Of a stretch of DNA of 64,000 bases, positions 45,791 to 54,909 are shown piece after piece. How positions within the stretch are numbered: position 1 is the stretch's first letter; each line of letters starts with the position of its first letter. The translations under genes and the position numbers were made by a program. Source of the stretch: CAVRGQ01 sp963720785 (GTDB taxonomy: Bacteria > Actinomycetota > Acidimicrobiia > IMCC26256 > DASPTH01). The notes beneath the pieces are model-generated. The model saw only the letters and a program-made list of their open reading frames with translations. It had not been told where the DNA came from and did no database searches. Location: NCBI GenBank assembly GCA_963720785.1, contig CAVRGQ010000008.1, forward strand, positions 620,001 to 684,000, given 5' to 3'.

Positions 45791-47059
45791 TCAACTCACC
45801 TTGCCCGACCAGTTCGCGGCGTCCCGCACGACGTCGCGGAACGGCTTGTTGCTGTCGAACGACGGCTCGCGCGGGAGCCCCAGGACCTTCTCCCCGATGG
45901 TGTTGCGCTGCATCTGCACGGTGCCCCCGGCGATGGCCATGAACCGGCTGTTGAGCAGCGCGAGCGCGGTGGCGGCGCCCGGGGCGTCGGGGTCGCCCCA
46001 CGCGATCGCCGACCCACCCGCGATGCGCATGAGGTGGTTGGCGCGTAGCGGGTCGTACACGCCCGAGGCGAGCTTGCCGTAGGACGCGTAGCTCGCGGCC
46101 CGCATCGGGTCGGTGCGCATCGCCGCGACGATGCGGGTCCCCAACGCCGCCCGCACGAGATCGTCGGCGTGCACCCGCGCCGCAGTGTCGCGCGCCGCGG
46201 GGCTCGCCCAGCCCCCGACTACGTCCATGAGCGCGACCACGTCGGGCTTCATGCCCACCGTGGGGGTGGCGGGCCGCATGCCGCCTCCGCCGCGCTCGAA
46301 CAGCAACATGGTCTGGGTGACGGTCCACCCGTCGTTCACCTGACCGATCACGTCGGCGTCGGAGAGCTCGACGTCGTCGAAGAACTCCTGACAGAACTCC
46401 TCGTTGCCGTTGATCTGGCGTATGCGCTCCATCGTGACGCCACGCGACCGCACGGGCACGGCGAACCAGGTGAGACCCCGGTGCTTGGGCACGTCCCAGT
46501 TGGTGCGGGCGAGGCACATGCCGATGTCGGCGTGATACGCGCCACTGCTCCAGATCTTCGAACCGTTCAGGATCCAGCGGTCGCCGTCGCGCACGGCCTG
46601 CGTCCGTACGCCTGCGAGGTCGGAGCCCGCGTCGGGGTCGGAGAAGAACTGGGCGACGAGTTCGTCACCCGCGAGGATGCGCGGGACATGCACCGCGAGG
46701 AACTCCGGCGACCCGTGCGCCAGCATCGTCGGTGCACACACGTGGAACGTGGTGCCACCGAGCGTGCCGAGGTCGGGCTGTCGGAACCGCAGCGCGACTT
46801 CGTCGAAGGCGCGCTGGTGCTCCGCGGTGAGCCCCTGGCCGCCATACTCCGCGGGCCAGGTGATGCCGGCGAAGCCCGCCTCGTACATCTTCTGCTGCAG
46901 CGCGCGCTGCGCCGCGAACTCCTCTGCGGGGACATCCTTGATGTCCCACGGCTTGCGCACCTCCGTGTCGCCCTCGGCGCGGCGCGTGAGGTTGGCCTCC
47001 ATCCACGCGAGCGCGGCGGCCCGGAATTCGTCGACGCTCGTGCCGGTGGTCGGACTCAT
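45791..47059 (-). CDS. Acyl-CoA dehydrogenase, FAD-binding-barrel-complete subunit
   Basis: 422 residues. Complete middle-domain motifs FFSDPDAGSDLAGVRTQAVR and NGSKIWSSGAYHADIGMCLART, and C-terminal GGTVQMQRNTIGEKVLGLP. The last helix lacks the GG.GY..E pattern. Overlaps the second dehydrogenase gene by ATGA. In actinobacterial steroid degradation such neighbouring pairs form alpha2beta2 heterotetramers with complementary half sites; this one would supply the FAD and acyl half. Confidence 0.92.
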   Translation of the reverse strand: MSPTTGTSVDEFRAAALAWMEANLTRRAEGDTEVRKPWDIKDVPAEEFAAQRALQQKMYEAGFAGITWPAEYGGQGLTAEHQRAFDEVALRFRQPDLGTLGGTTFHVCAPTMLAHGSPEFLAVHVPRILAGDELVAQFFSDPDAGSDLAGVRTQAVRDGDRWILNGSKIWSSGAYHADIGMCLARTNWDVPKHRGLTWFAVPVRSRGVTMERIRQINGNEEFCQEFFDDVELSDADVIGQVNDGWTVTQTMLLFERGGGGMRPATPTVGMKPDVVALMDVVGGWASPAARDTAARVHADDLVRAALGTRIVAAMRTDPMRAASYASYGKLASGVYDPLRANHLMRIAGGSAIAWGDPDAPGAATALALLNSRFMAIAGGTVQMQRNTIGEKVLGLPREPSFDSNKPFRDVVRDAANWSGKVS

Positions 47060-48192
47060 CGGACCGCCTCCACGGTTGCGACCAACTGCTCTCGGTGCCA
47101 GCCCGGCGCACCGAACATCGCGGCGTCGGCCGACATGCGGCGCAGGTACAGGTGCTGGTCGTGCTCCCAGGTGAAGCCGATGCCGCCGAACACCTGGAAG
47201 CACTGGTGCATCACGTCGACGCTGTGCTCGCCGACGAACGACTTGGCCGCGTGCACCAGCTCCGGGGCGTTGGGCGCGTCCTCACCGAGCGCGCGGGCCG
47301 CCTCGGCCACGATGCCCTTGGCCATCTCGACCGAGAGGCTGACGTCGGCGATCACGTGCTTCAGCGCCTGGAACGAACCGATCGGCCGCCCGAACGCGAT
47401 GCGGTCCTTGGCGTACTGCAGCGCGGTCTCGAAGTCGGCGTGCATCGCACCGACGGCGTCGGCCGCCACGAGGACGGCGGCCAGGTGCACCTGCCGAAGG
47501 AGCTGCGCGGCCGTCACCGCACCCGGCGCGCCCACGATCGCGTCGAGCGGGAGGGTGACGCCCTGCAGGCCGACGGCGCCCCAGCGGCGGCTCACGTCGA
47601 ACGACTCGAGGGGGCGCACCGTGACCCCCGGCGCGTCGAGGGGCACCAGCACCTGGGCGAAGCCATCGGGGCCGGACGCACCGAGAAGCACGTGGGAACA
47701 ACTTCCGACCTCGATCGCGAGCGCGACCTGCCCGTCGAGACGCACGCCGTCGCGTGAGATCCCGAGTACACACGATGTGTCGTCCCCGAACGCCCACGTC
47801 GCCCAGGCGGCACCCGAGACCAGGTCGGCGAGCACCGCCGTGTGCGCGGAGCCACCGACGCGGGAGAGGGCGTCGACCACCACGCAATGGCCGGCGTACG
47901 GCCCGGGCTGCAGGCGGGCGCCGAGCTCCGCGGCGATCACCGCCGCGTCGACCACGGGGTTCCCGGACACCGACCCGCCGCCGGCGGCTTCGTCGCCGAG
48001 GAAGCCGAACCAACCGAACTCGGCCGCAGCCGCGCGGTAGGCCGCGACGTCGCGGGGGCCACCGTCGGCGGCGGTGCGCACCGCCGCTCTCGGCATCTCG
48101 GTGTCCATGAAGCGCGCCGACGCGTCGACGAGCATCTCCTGCTCGTCGGTGAGCGTCGACACGAGTCCGACTGGCGTTTGCGGGCTCGTCAT
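47056..48192 (-). CDS. Acyl-CoA dehydrogenase, complementary subunit
   Basis: 378 residues. N-terminal and C-terminal domains are clear (LTDEQEMLVDASARF, KDRIAFGRPIGSFQALKHVIAD, QCFQVFGGIGFTWEHDQHLY), but the middle domain lacks the GAGSD and KxW..G motifs. It therefore looks like the partner subunit of the dehydrogenase 3' to it, giving the C-terminal half of the active site. Coupled on both sides by ATGA overlaps. Confidence 0.9.
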   Translation of the reverse strand: MTSPQTPVGLVSTLTDEQEMLVDASARFMDTEMPRAAVRTAADGGPRDVAAYRAAAAEFGWFGFLGDEAAGGGSVSGNPVVDAAVIAAELGARLQPGPYAGHCVVVDALSRVGGSAHTAVLADLVSGAAWATWAFGDDTSCVLGISRDGVRLDGQVALAIEVGSCSHVLLGASGPDGFAQVLVPLDAPGVTVRPLESFDVSRRWGAVGLQGVTLPLDAIVGAPGAVTAAQLLRQVHLAAVLVAADAVGAMHADFETALQYAKDRIAFGRPIGSFQALKHVIADVSLSVEMAKGIVAEAARALGEDAPNAPELVHAAKSFVGEHSVDVMHQCFQVFGGIGFTWEHDQHLYLRRMSADAAMFGAPGWHREQLVATVEAVR

Positions 48193-48954
48193 CGGCCATC
48201 CTCCCGTTGCCGCGCCGCCGCGGCGCTTCCCGCCGCGGTGAACGCGGCGAGGTCGACCTTCCGATTGGCTCCGTCGCGCGGTCTCCGACGCGATGGCACC
48301 GGCCAGCGAGAGGTCCTCGCCCCGGCGGTAGAGCTCGAGCATCTCGCGGGCCGCCTCGTTCGCCGGGATGCGTGCCGCGAGTCCGAGCGTGAACGGGAGC
48401 AGCTCGTCGTGAGCCACGACGTGCGCGACGAGCCCGAGGCGCAGTGCGTCTTCGGCGTCGACGAAATTGCCGGTCACCGACATCTCCCGGGCCTTGCGCA
48501 CCCCGACCGCGCGCGGCAGCAACGCGGTGAGTCCCCACGTGGGCGTGACACCGAGCAACGCGTGGGTGTCGGCGAAGCGGGCCCGGTCCGATGCCACGAC
48601 GAACGCCGCGCTGAGCGCAACCTCGAGCGCCCCCGACACGCACGCGCCGTTGATCGCAGCGATCACGGGCTTGCGCACCCGTCGCAACACTGCGGCGGGG
48701 TTGTCGTGCGGCCCGCTGGCCACCGACTTCCCGTCGGGGCCACTCGTGACCTGCTTGAAGTCGACGCCCGCGCTGAACACCGGGTCGACGGCGGTCAACA
48801 CGACGGCCGTCACCGACTCGTCGGCGTCGGCGGCGGTGAACGCTTCGACGAGCGCGGCGCGCAACGGCGGGTTCAGCGCGTTCTTGGCCTCGGGCCGGTC
48901 GATGGTGAGCAACCGGACACCGTCGAGGTCGGAAACCTGTAGATGATCTGTCAC
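48189..48954 (-). CDS. Enoyl-CoA hydratase/isomerase family protein, one frame break
   Basis: About 256 residues. Crotonase fold: LTIDRPEAKNALNPPLRAAL, the oxyanion loops DPVFSAGVDFKQV and NGACVSGALEVALSAAFVVAS, and FADTHALLGVTPTWGL where the catalytic Glu pair is not complete. The break at 48275-48280 closes with one CG, giving ARDGANRKVDLAAF and ending QREDGR. GTG start; first gene of a three-gene unit with the dehydrogenase pair. Hydration or isomerisation of the unsaturated acyl-CoA. Confidence 0.87.
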
Positions 48955-48983
48955 CACCGCATGGTGCCACGCCCCCGGGTCGG

Positions 48984-48989
48984 TACGCT
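48984..48989 (+). promoter_or_regulatory. -10 box, leaderless promoter
   Basis: TACGCT, 7 nt before the GTG at 48997; supports that GTG over an ATG 54 bp upstream. Confidence 0.5.
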
Positions 48990-48996
48990 CGTCGGC

Positions 48997-49647
48997 GTGA
49001 ACCTCGTGGGGCACGTCGCCGTCACTCTGGGCGACGGACCCGCGCCCAGCTCGGACTTCCTCGTCGGGTGCATGCTGCCCGACCTCGCCACGATCGCCCG
49101 GGTGCGGGTCACCCGGCCCGACGGCGAGATGGGACGGGGTGTCGGGTACCACCACGAGTGCGACGCGGCGTTCCACGACTCGCCCTGGTTCCTCCAGCAC
49201 AACGTGCGGCTCCGCGACGAGCTCCTCGGCGAGGGCGTCGACCGCGGCGCCGCCCGCGCGTGCGCACACGCGGGCCTGGAGATGTTGCTCGACGGCGCGC
49301 TCGTCGACGACGAGTACGTGCAGTCACACGTGCGCGGCGCGCTCGACACCCTCGACGACCACGCGGAGTCGTTGGCCGGACTCGCCGCCGAGCACGACCG
49401 CGAACGATGGGTTGCCACCGTCCGGCGGATCGCGCGTGCGCTCGACACCAGCGGCTACGCCGATCCCGCGTCGATCACGATGCGCCTGCAACGCATGACC
49501 GCGGGGCGACGCCGCATCGAGCTCCGCGCCGATCAGGCCGCAGCAGTCACGACCGTGCTCGCCGACGCCCAACCCGCGGTGCTCACCGCCGCGCCCGGCG
49601 TGTTGGACTCCGTGCGCCGCCGGGTCACGCGTCGAGGTCACACGTAG
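48997..49647 (+). CDS. Helical protein resembling ACP phosphodiesterase (AcpH/DUF479)
   Basis: 216 residues, mostly helical. NLVGHVAVTLGDGPAPSSDFLVG, then GYHHECDAAFHDSPWFLQHN and CAHAGLEMLLDGALVDDEYV follow the AcpH layout where a His/Asp-rich HRxID and later DH pairs bind metal. AcpH removes the phosphopantetheine of acyl carrier proteins. The match is weak and by eye. It diverges from the hydratase gene with 42 bp between. Confidence 0.45.
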   Translation: MNLVGHVAVTLGDGPAPSSDFLVGCMLPDLATIARVRVTRPDGEMGRGVGYHHECDAAFHDSPWFLQHNVRLRDELLGEGVDRGAARACAHAGLEMLLDGALVDDEYVQSHVRGALDTLDDHAESLAGLAAEHDRERWVATVRRIARALDTSGYADPASITMRLQRMTAGRRRIELRADQAAAVTTVLADAQPAVLTAAPGVLDSVRRRVTRRGHT

Positions 49648-49650
49648 AGG

Positions 49651-50568
49651 TCACGCGTAGAACTGGGCGGCCCACTTCCGCAGCTCGGTGACCGGCTTCT
49701 CCGAAGGCGCGAGGGCGGGCACCGGCAGGTACGACTTCGACTCCCAGATCGGGATGTCCTGGTCGAACTGACGCGCCACCTCGCCGGCGAAGGGCGCGGC
49801 GATCTTCGCGCCGATCTCGCTGCCGTCGTGCCAGAACGTGAAGCGCACGTGCACGCGCTCGTCGTCGATGGGCGTGATCGCGGAGATGAGCGTGACCGTC
49901 GCGAAGAGGTGGAACTCGATCAGGCCGATGCCCGGGCCGAAGCTGTTGCTGAACAGGTCGCCGGTGATCGGGCCCTTCGAGCTGTTGAACGCCTGCTGGC
50001 TCTCCACGCGGCGGAACGGACCGTCCATCGTCATCTTGCCGACGGGGTTGATCTGCCCGGTGCCGTGCACGTAGTGGAAGTGCGGCATGTCGACGGAGTT
50101 CTCCGCGATCTCCTGCCACTGCGCCTTCACGACGCGGTCGAACTTGCCGCCGAACACCAGGTCGGCACCGAGCCGGTCGGGCATCTCGAACGTGGGCGCC
50201 ACCGAGCGGTCCGGGTGGTACCAGGCGAGCAGGTGCCCGTTCGCGATCGTCGTCGGGTAGGCGTACACGCGAGCCTTGCGGTTCACCTTGTCGGCGTAGG
50301 GAATCAGCGTGTTCGCTCCCTCGCCGTCGAACTCCCAGTGGTGGAACGGGCAGCGCAGGCACTTGCCCACCACTTCGCCGCCGACTCCGAGATGGGCGCC
50401 CATGTGCGGGCACACCGGGTCGAACACGTGGAGCGTGTCGTCCTCGTCACGCCACACCACCACCTGGGTGCCGAAGGCGTCGACGGTGGTGACCGGATCC
50501 GTCAGCTCGTCGAGACGACCGACGCTGAACCAACCGAAGGGCATGGGGTGCGGGAAACGGGGTGCCAT
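49651..50568 (-). CDS. Rieske non-haem iron oxygenase
   Basis: 305 residues. Rieske cluster Cys53-x-His55 and Cys73-x2-His76 (CPHMGAHLGVGG, CPFHHW). The mononuclear iron site is ENSVDMPHFHYVHG, as in KshA and the cholesterol 7-desaturase (Neverland) group. These hydroxylate or desaturate steroid rings. No reductase gene is next to it. CATCCT lies 6 nt before the ATG. A steroid substrate is a fair guess from the iron motif. Confidence 0.88.
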   Translation of the reverse strand: MAPRFPHPMPFGWFSVGRLDELTDPVTTVDAFGTQVVVWRDEDDTLHVFDPVCPHMGAHLGVGGEVVGKCLRCPFHHWEFDGEGANTLIPYADKVNRKARVYAYPTTIANGHLLAWYHPDRSVAPTFEMPDRLGADLVFGGKFDRVVKAQWQEIAENSVDMPHFHYVHGTGQINPVGKMTMDGPFRRVESQQAFNSSKGPITGDLFSNSFGPGIGLIEFHLFATVTLISAITPIDDERVHVRFTFWHDGSEIGAKIAAPFAGEVARQFDQDIPIWESKSYLPVPALAPSEKPVTELRKWAAQFYA

Positions 50569-50602
50569 CCGTCAAGGATGGCACCCCCCGCTCCGCGAGA
50601 TT

Positions 50603-51607
50603 TCAGCCGGTGAAGGCGGGGGTCACGACCACCGGCGTGGGCGTGACCGGCTCGACCGGCGTCACCGGGATCACGCTGTCGATCGTGAGGTTCCACACGT
50701 CGTGGTTGTCGTTGGCGCCACCGATGGACCCGCTGAACCCGAACTTGAACGACGTGGCGGCGAGCAGCTCCGGCGGCGCCGGGATCTGCAGCACCGACGC
50801 GCCGTCGTAGAAGATCGTCACGTTGCGCGTCGACCCGTTCTCGGGATCGAACACGATGCGGACGGTGTGCGTGGCCGCGGCGCGGGTGGGTTGCGTCATC
50901 TCGGCGAGGGTTGCCGACTCGCCGAGGTAGCAGTACCCGCGGGTGCCGTTGCCCGGACCGCGCACCACGACGCGGTCAGGGGTGCGCTCCGACGTGGTGT
51001 TGCCGGTCCCGCGCGACCCGGGCGTGCCGGTCGGCGCCGTGCAGTCGGTGTCGTCCGGCAGCGCGAGGAACGTGCCGTAGTTGCCCCACGAGTCGATCCC
51101 GATGCCGAGCAGGCCATTGGCCACGCCGGACCCGCCGAACGGGCCTGGGACGTACCCGAGGCCGCCGCCGGTGGAACCCGGTTGCGTGAGGTTGGTGGAC
51201 CCGTCGACGAGGAACAGCGCGAGGCCGTCGGCCCCGCTGCCACCCCACTGCGCCTCCTGGAACGAGATGTCGAGCCCGCCGCTCGTGGGCAGCGCGACGT
51301 TGTGCAGCGCGAAGCCACCGTTGCCGACGAGGGAAGTGAGCTGCAGCACACCGGAGCCGGCCGGGTCGATCGCCGGGGACTGGCAGCCGGGGATGCCGGC
51401 CGCGGCGGTGTCGCCGCTCCCGGTGAGGCACGCCTTGTAGGGGTCGAGCCCACCGACCACCCATTCGCTGGGTGCATTCACCGTCGCGCCGGTGAACGAC
51501 TCGAGCAGGAGCGTCTCCCCGGTGGCGGACGCGCCGCCGACGAGCAGCAGCGCGCAGACCGCGCCGACCGCCACGGACCACCCGGTCCAGGAACGTGCTG
51601 CCCTCAT
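50603..51607 (-). CDS. Secreted L-type-lectin-like beta-sandwich protein
   Basis: 334 residues. Signal peptide (WSVAVGAVCALLLVGGASA) then a single beta-rich domain: GLDISFQEAQWGGSGADGLALFLVDG, GIGIDSWGNYGTF and THTVRIVFDPENGSTRNVTI are typical of legume-lectin-like folds. The start at 51607 has GGGAGGG upstream. A Pro/Val-rich tail ends abruptly in TPAFTG, like the DUF4397 protein's MPSYTG. Probably a carbohydrate-binding surface protein. Confidence 0.75.
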   Translation of the reverse strand: MRAARSWTGWSVAVGAVCALLLVGGASATGETLLLESFTGATVNAPSEWVVGGLDPYKACLTGSGDTAAAGIPGCQSPAIDPAGSGVLQLTSLVGNGGFALHNVALPTSGGLDISFQEAQWGGSGADGLALFLVDGSTNLTQPGSTGGGLGYVPGPFGGSGVANGLLGIGIDSWGNYGTFLALPDDTDCTAPTGTPGSRGTGNTTSERTPDRVVVRGPGNGTRGYCYLGESATLAEMTQPTRAAATHTVRIVFDPENGSTRNVTIFYDGASVLQIPAPPELLAATSFKFGFSGSIGGANDNHDVWNLTIDSVIPVTPVEPVTPTPVVVTPAFTG

Positions 51608-51674
51608 TGCTGCCCTCCCGATCATGGCCCCGCAGTCCGCCGCACGCGGAGGGCCTGACACAAGTTGGACAACG

Positions 51675-52331
51675 TTACTGCGGTTGGCGCGAACGCCGCG
51701 GCCCCTCGTACTTCCGCAGGAAGCCTTCCACGAACCTGACGGTCTGGTCGTGGCCCTCGGTGATGCCGAGCGCCTGCTCCTCGAGCACGAGGTAGCGGGA
51801 GACGCTCGACAGCAGGACGGACGCCACCAGCGGCGGGCACTCGCGGCGGGCGATGCCGTACTGGGCGAGGATGCGCCCGAGGGCGTCGACCTGGGCCTGG
51901 CGGACGCGCGCCGCGCTGGTGGCGATCTCGGCCCGGATCACCGGGCGGTGGTTGGCCAGGGCCACGAACTCCATGGTGAAGGCGGTGCCGCGCGGGTCGC
52001 GGTTGTACTCCCACAGCGCCCACAGCGGCTGCGGGTCGTCGAGCACCTCGAGGAGGTGTGCGGTGCCCTCGGCAACGCGGCGGCGGTAGACCGCGAGCAG
52101 GAGGTCGTCCATGCTGCCGAAGTGGTAGTGGACCAGGGCGGGGTTCACCCCGGCCGCGGCGCCGACACGCCGGGAGGTCACGGCCGGGTAGCCCTCGTCG
52201 AGGAGGAGCACCTCGGCGGCGTCGAGCAGTTGATCGCGGGTCGCCGCGCCCCTGGTCTCGGTTCGGGTCTCGGTTCGGGTCTCGGTTCGGGGAGCGTCGG
52301 TCCGGTTGTCGGTCGCGGGTGCGCGGGCCAC
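51675..52331 (-). CDS. TetR family transcriptional regulator
   Basis: 218 residues from the GTG at 52331; a frame with an upstream GTG at 52355 exists, but a TACCAT box 6 nt before 52331 would then lie inside the gene. After a Thr-Glu-Thr-Arg repeat the HTH is RDQLLDAAEVLLLDEGYPA with VNPALVHYHFGSMDDLLLA. Divergent from the P450 with a clear palindrome in between, so it likely controls that P450 and itself. Confidence 0.88.
   Translation of the reverse strand: MARAPATDNRTDAPRTETRTETRTETRGAATRDQLLDAAEVLLLDEGYPAVTSRRVGAAAGVNPALVHYHFGSMDDLLLAVYRRRVAEGTAHLLEVLDDPQPLWALWEYNRDPRGTAFTMEFVALANHRPVIRAEIATSAARVRQAQVDALGRILAQYGIARRECPPLVASVLLSSVSRYLVLEEQALGITEGHDQTVRFVEGFLRKYEGPRRSRQPQ
52255..52290 (-). 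repeat. 12-bp tandem repeat in the TetR N-terminus
   Basis: Three exact copies of GTCTCGGTTCGG (plus strand), in frame, encoding the repeated TETR residues ahead of the DNA-binding domain. Confidence 0.85.
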
Positions 52332-52337
52332 GCCGGG

Positions 52338-52343
52338 ATGGTA
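52338..52343 (-). promoter_or_regulatory. -10 box, leaderless TetR promoter
   Basis: TACCAT on the minus strand, 6 nt before the GTG at 52331. Confidence 0.5.
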
Positions 52344-52346
52344 GAC

Positions 52347-52364
52347 CTTGGGCACTCGCCCAAG
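52347..52364. promoter_or_regulatory. TetR operator candidate
   Basis: Perfect palindrome CTTGGGCactcGCCCAAG just upstream of the TetR -10 box and 27 bp before the P450 ATG. Confidence 0.6.
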
Positions 52365-52390
52365 ACCGACCCGGATCCGGGAGCAGCCCC

Positions 52391-53657
52391 ATGCCGCAGT
52401 TCGAGGAACTCGACTTCTTCACCGACCCGTCCCTCGTCGAGGACCCGTACCCGTGGTTCGCGCAGGTGCAGGCCGAGTGCCCGGTGTGGAAGGAGCCGCA
52501 CTACGGCGTCGTCGCGATCAGCGGCTGGGACCTCCTCGACACGGTGTACCGCCAGCCCACCGTCTTCTCGTCGATCAACTCCCCCATCGGGCCGTTCCCG
52601 CCGTTGCCGTTCACCCCCGAGGGCGACGACATCACCGCCATGGTGCAGGAGCACCGCAAGGAGTTCCCGCTCTACGAGCACCTCGTGACGATGGACCCGC
52701 CCGACCACACGAAGCACCGCACGTTGCTGATGCGGCTCTTCAGCCCGAAGCGCCTCGAAGCCAACGAGGACTTCATGTGGCAGCTCGCCGACCGCCAGAT
52801 GGACACGTTCCTCGCCGATGGCCGCTGCGAGTTCATCCGCGGGTACTCGCAGCCGTTCGCCGCGCTCGTCGTCGCCGACCTGCTCGGGGTCCCCGAGGCC
52901 GACCACACCGAGTTCGTGAAGACGCTCACCCATACGCCCGGTGAGGTCGGCGTGACCGAGGGCTCGATGACGATGAACCCGCTCGAGTTCCTCGACAACT
53001 GGTTCAACACCTACGTCGAGGAGCGTCGGCGTGAACCGCGCGACGACGTCCTCACCGAGCTGTCCACGGCGACGTTCCCCGACGGGTCCATGCCCGAGGT
53101 GCAGGACGTCGTGCGCATCGCGACGTTCCTGTTCGCGGCGGGCCAGGAGACCACCGCGCGCGTGCTCGCGACGATCGTCAAGCTGCTGGCCGAGCATCCC
53201 GACCTGCAGGAGCAGGTGCGGGCCGACCGTTCGCTCATCCCCGCGCTCGTCGAGGAGTCGCTGCGGCTCGAGAGCCCGGTGAAGGCCGACTTCCGCCTCG
53301 CGCTGAAGCGCACCGAGCTCGGCGGCGTCCCGATCCCCGCGGGCACGTGCGTGATGCTGATGAACGGCGCGGCCAACCGCGACCCGAGCCACTTCGAGGC
53401 GCCCGACGAGATGCGCCTCGACCGCTACAACCTGCCGCGAGCACATGGCGTTCGGGCGGGGCGTGCACTCGTGCCCCGGGGGCCCGCTCGCACGCGTCGA
53501 GGCGCGCGTCAGCCTCGAGCGCATCCTCGACCGCATGGGCGACATCCGCATCGACGAATCGGTGCACGGGTCGGGCGCCGACCAGCACTTCTCGTGGGAG
53601 CCCACCTACATCCTGCGGGGCCTCACCGCGCTGAACATCACGTTCACGCCGCGCTGA
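52391..53657 (+). CDS. Cytochrome P450 (CYP125/142-like), one frame break
   Basis: About 422 residues. I-helix AAGQETTAR, ExxR EESLR, haem loop FGRGVHSCPGGPLAR with the proximal Cys. The break at 53436-53439 closes with one CG, giving NLPREHMAFGRG. GGGAG stands before the ATG. Divergent from a TetR gene. The layout near the N-terminus resembles the steroid and fatty-acid hydroxylating actinobacterial P450s; the substrate is not certain. Confidence 0.9.
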
Positions 53658-53731
53658 CCGGAGCTTCTCGCCAATCGGTTGCATCCGCAAGTAACGTGGG
53701 CGGGTCCTTTCCCCCATCCACAGGAGCACCG

Positions 53732-54151
53732 ATGAGCGACGAGATGAACGACTGGAACGCCAAGATCATGGCGGAGTTCCGGGCGAACAGCGGCAAGGTT
53801 GCGGAGTTCGGGGATGCCCCGCTGCTGATCCTCCACTCCACCGGCCGCAAGTCGGGCCAGGAGCGCTTCAGCCCGCTGATGTACAAGGCGCTCGACGGCG
53901 GTTCGGTCGCGATCTTCGCGTCGAAGGCCGGCGCGCCCGACAACCCCGACTGGTACCACAACGTGCTCGCCGCCCCGGCGGTGACCGCCGAGATCGGCAC
54001 CGACACGAAGCCGTTCACCGCGCGTGAGGCCGTCGGTGAGGAGCGCGACACCATCTGGGAGCAGCAGAAGGTGGAGTACCCGCAGTTCGCGGGCTACGAA
54101 GAGGCCACCGACCGCAAGATCCCGGTGGTCGTGCTCGACCCCGCCAGCTGA
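53732..54151 (+). CDS. Deazaflavin (F420)-dependent nitroreductase family protein (Ddn-like)
   Basis: 139 residues. LLILHSTGRKSGQERFSPLMYKALDGG and NPDWYHNVLAAPAVTAEIG are the hallmarks of the Ddn family, which uses F420 for quinone or ene reductions. An AGGAG ribosome site precedes the ATG. It follows the P450 by 74 bp with its own possible -10 (TAACGT at about 53694). Confidence 0.9.
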   Translation: MSDEMNDWNAKIMAEFRANSGKVAEFGDAPLLILHSTGRKSGQERFSPLMYKALDGGSVAIFASKAGAPDNPDWYHNVLAAPAVTAEIGTDTKPFTAREAVGEERDTIWEQQKVEYPQFAGYEEATDRKIPVVVLDPAS

Positions 54152-54187
54152 ACCACGCCCGGCCGGGCGAGATCAGCCAGGCCGCGG

Positions 54188-54847
54188 TCACGCACCGAAC
54201 GAGCGCCCGACGATCACGTGCAACTGCACGCGGTCGTCGGGCGTCTCCGCGTGCTGGAAGAGCACGCGGAACAGGTAGCCCTGCATGATCGACGAGAACA
54301 CGATCGCAGACGTCGACACGTCGCCCGGTGCGAACTCGCCCGCCGCGATCCCGCGACCGAACAGGTCCTCGAGCAACGCCAGCACCTCGTGCAGGCGCCG
54401 CCGCGCGGTGTCGTCCATCGCTGCCTCGATCGCGAGGAACGACAGTCCGGTGGTGTGCTGGAACAGGCGGCCGAAGTTCGGATGACCGAGGTGGTAGTCG
54501 GCCTGGAGGTCGACGATGGCGTCGAGCTGCGCTCGCGCGCCGGCCACTTCCCGAACGATCTGCTCGTGCAGTTCGACGAGCCGCGTGCCGTGGCGATCCA
54601 TGATCGCGGCGACGAGCTCCTCCTTGCCGGGCACGAACTCGTACACGGTCGCCACCGAGAAGCCGGCGGCGTCGGCGATCTGGCGCATCGTCGTGCCGGC
54701 GTAGCCGCGCGCGCCGAACAGCTCCTCCGCGACGTCCAGCACGAGCTCACGGGCGAGCTCCGCCTGGCGACGGCGGAGGTCGGCGCGCCGGGCCGCCGCC
54801 GATGAGGAGGCTCGCGCCCTGGGTGTCGCCGATGCGCTGCGGGGCAC
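54188..54847 (-). CDS. TetR family transcriptional regulator
   Basis: 219 residues from the GTG at 54847, which has GAGGAG 6 nt upstream. An Arg/Ala-rich N-terminus leads to the HTH ARELVLDVAEELFGARG and AGFSVATVYEFVPGKEELV. Divergent from the amidohydrolase, with repeated GTTCGG sites between them; likely regulator of the amidohydrolase-SDR unit. Confidence 0.88.
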   Translation of the reverse strand: MPRSASATPRARASSSAAARRADLRRRQAELARELVLDVAEELFGARGYAGTTMRQIADAAGFSVATVYEFVPGKEELVAAIMDRHGTRLVELHEQIVREVAGARAQLDAIVDLQADYHLGHPNFGRLFQHTTGLSFLAIEAAMDDTARRRLHEVLALLEDLFGRGIAAGEFAPGDVSTSAIVFSSIMQGYLFRVLFQHAETPDDRVQLHVIVGRSFGA

Positions 54848-54874
54848 GCCGCTCCTCGTTTCCGGACTTGGTCT

Positions 54875-54909
54875 CCGAACGATGTTCGGTGAGATTGACG
54901 ATTGTTCGG
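54875..54909. promoter_or_regulatory. Operator region with GTTCGG repeats
   Basis: Perfect palindrome CCGAACgatGTTCGG at 54875-54889 plus a further GTTCGG half site at 54904-54909, between TetR and the amidohydrolase. A TACCGT -10 for the plus-strand unit follows at about 54917. Confidence 0.55.
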
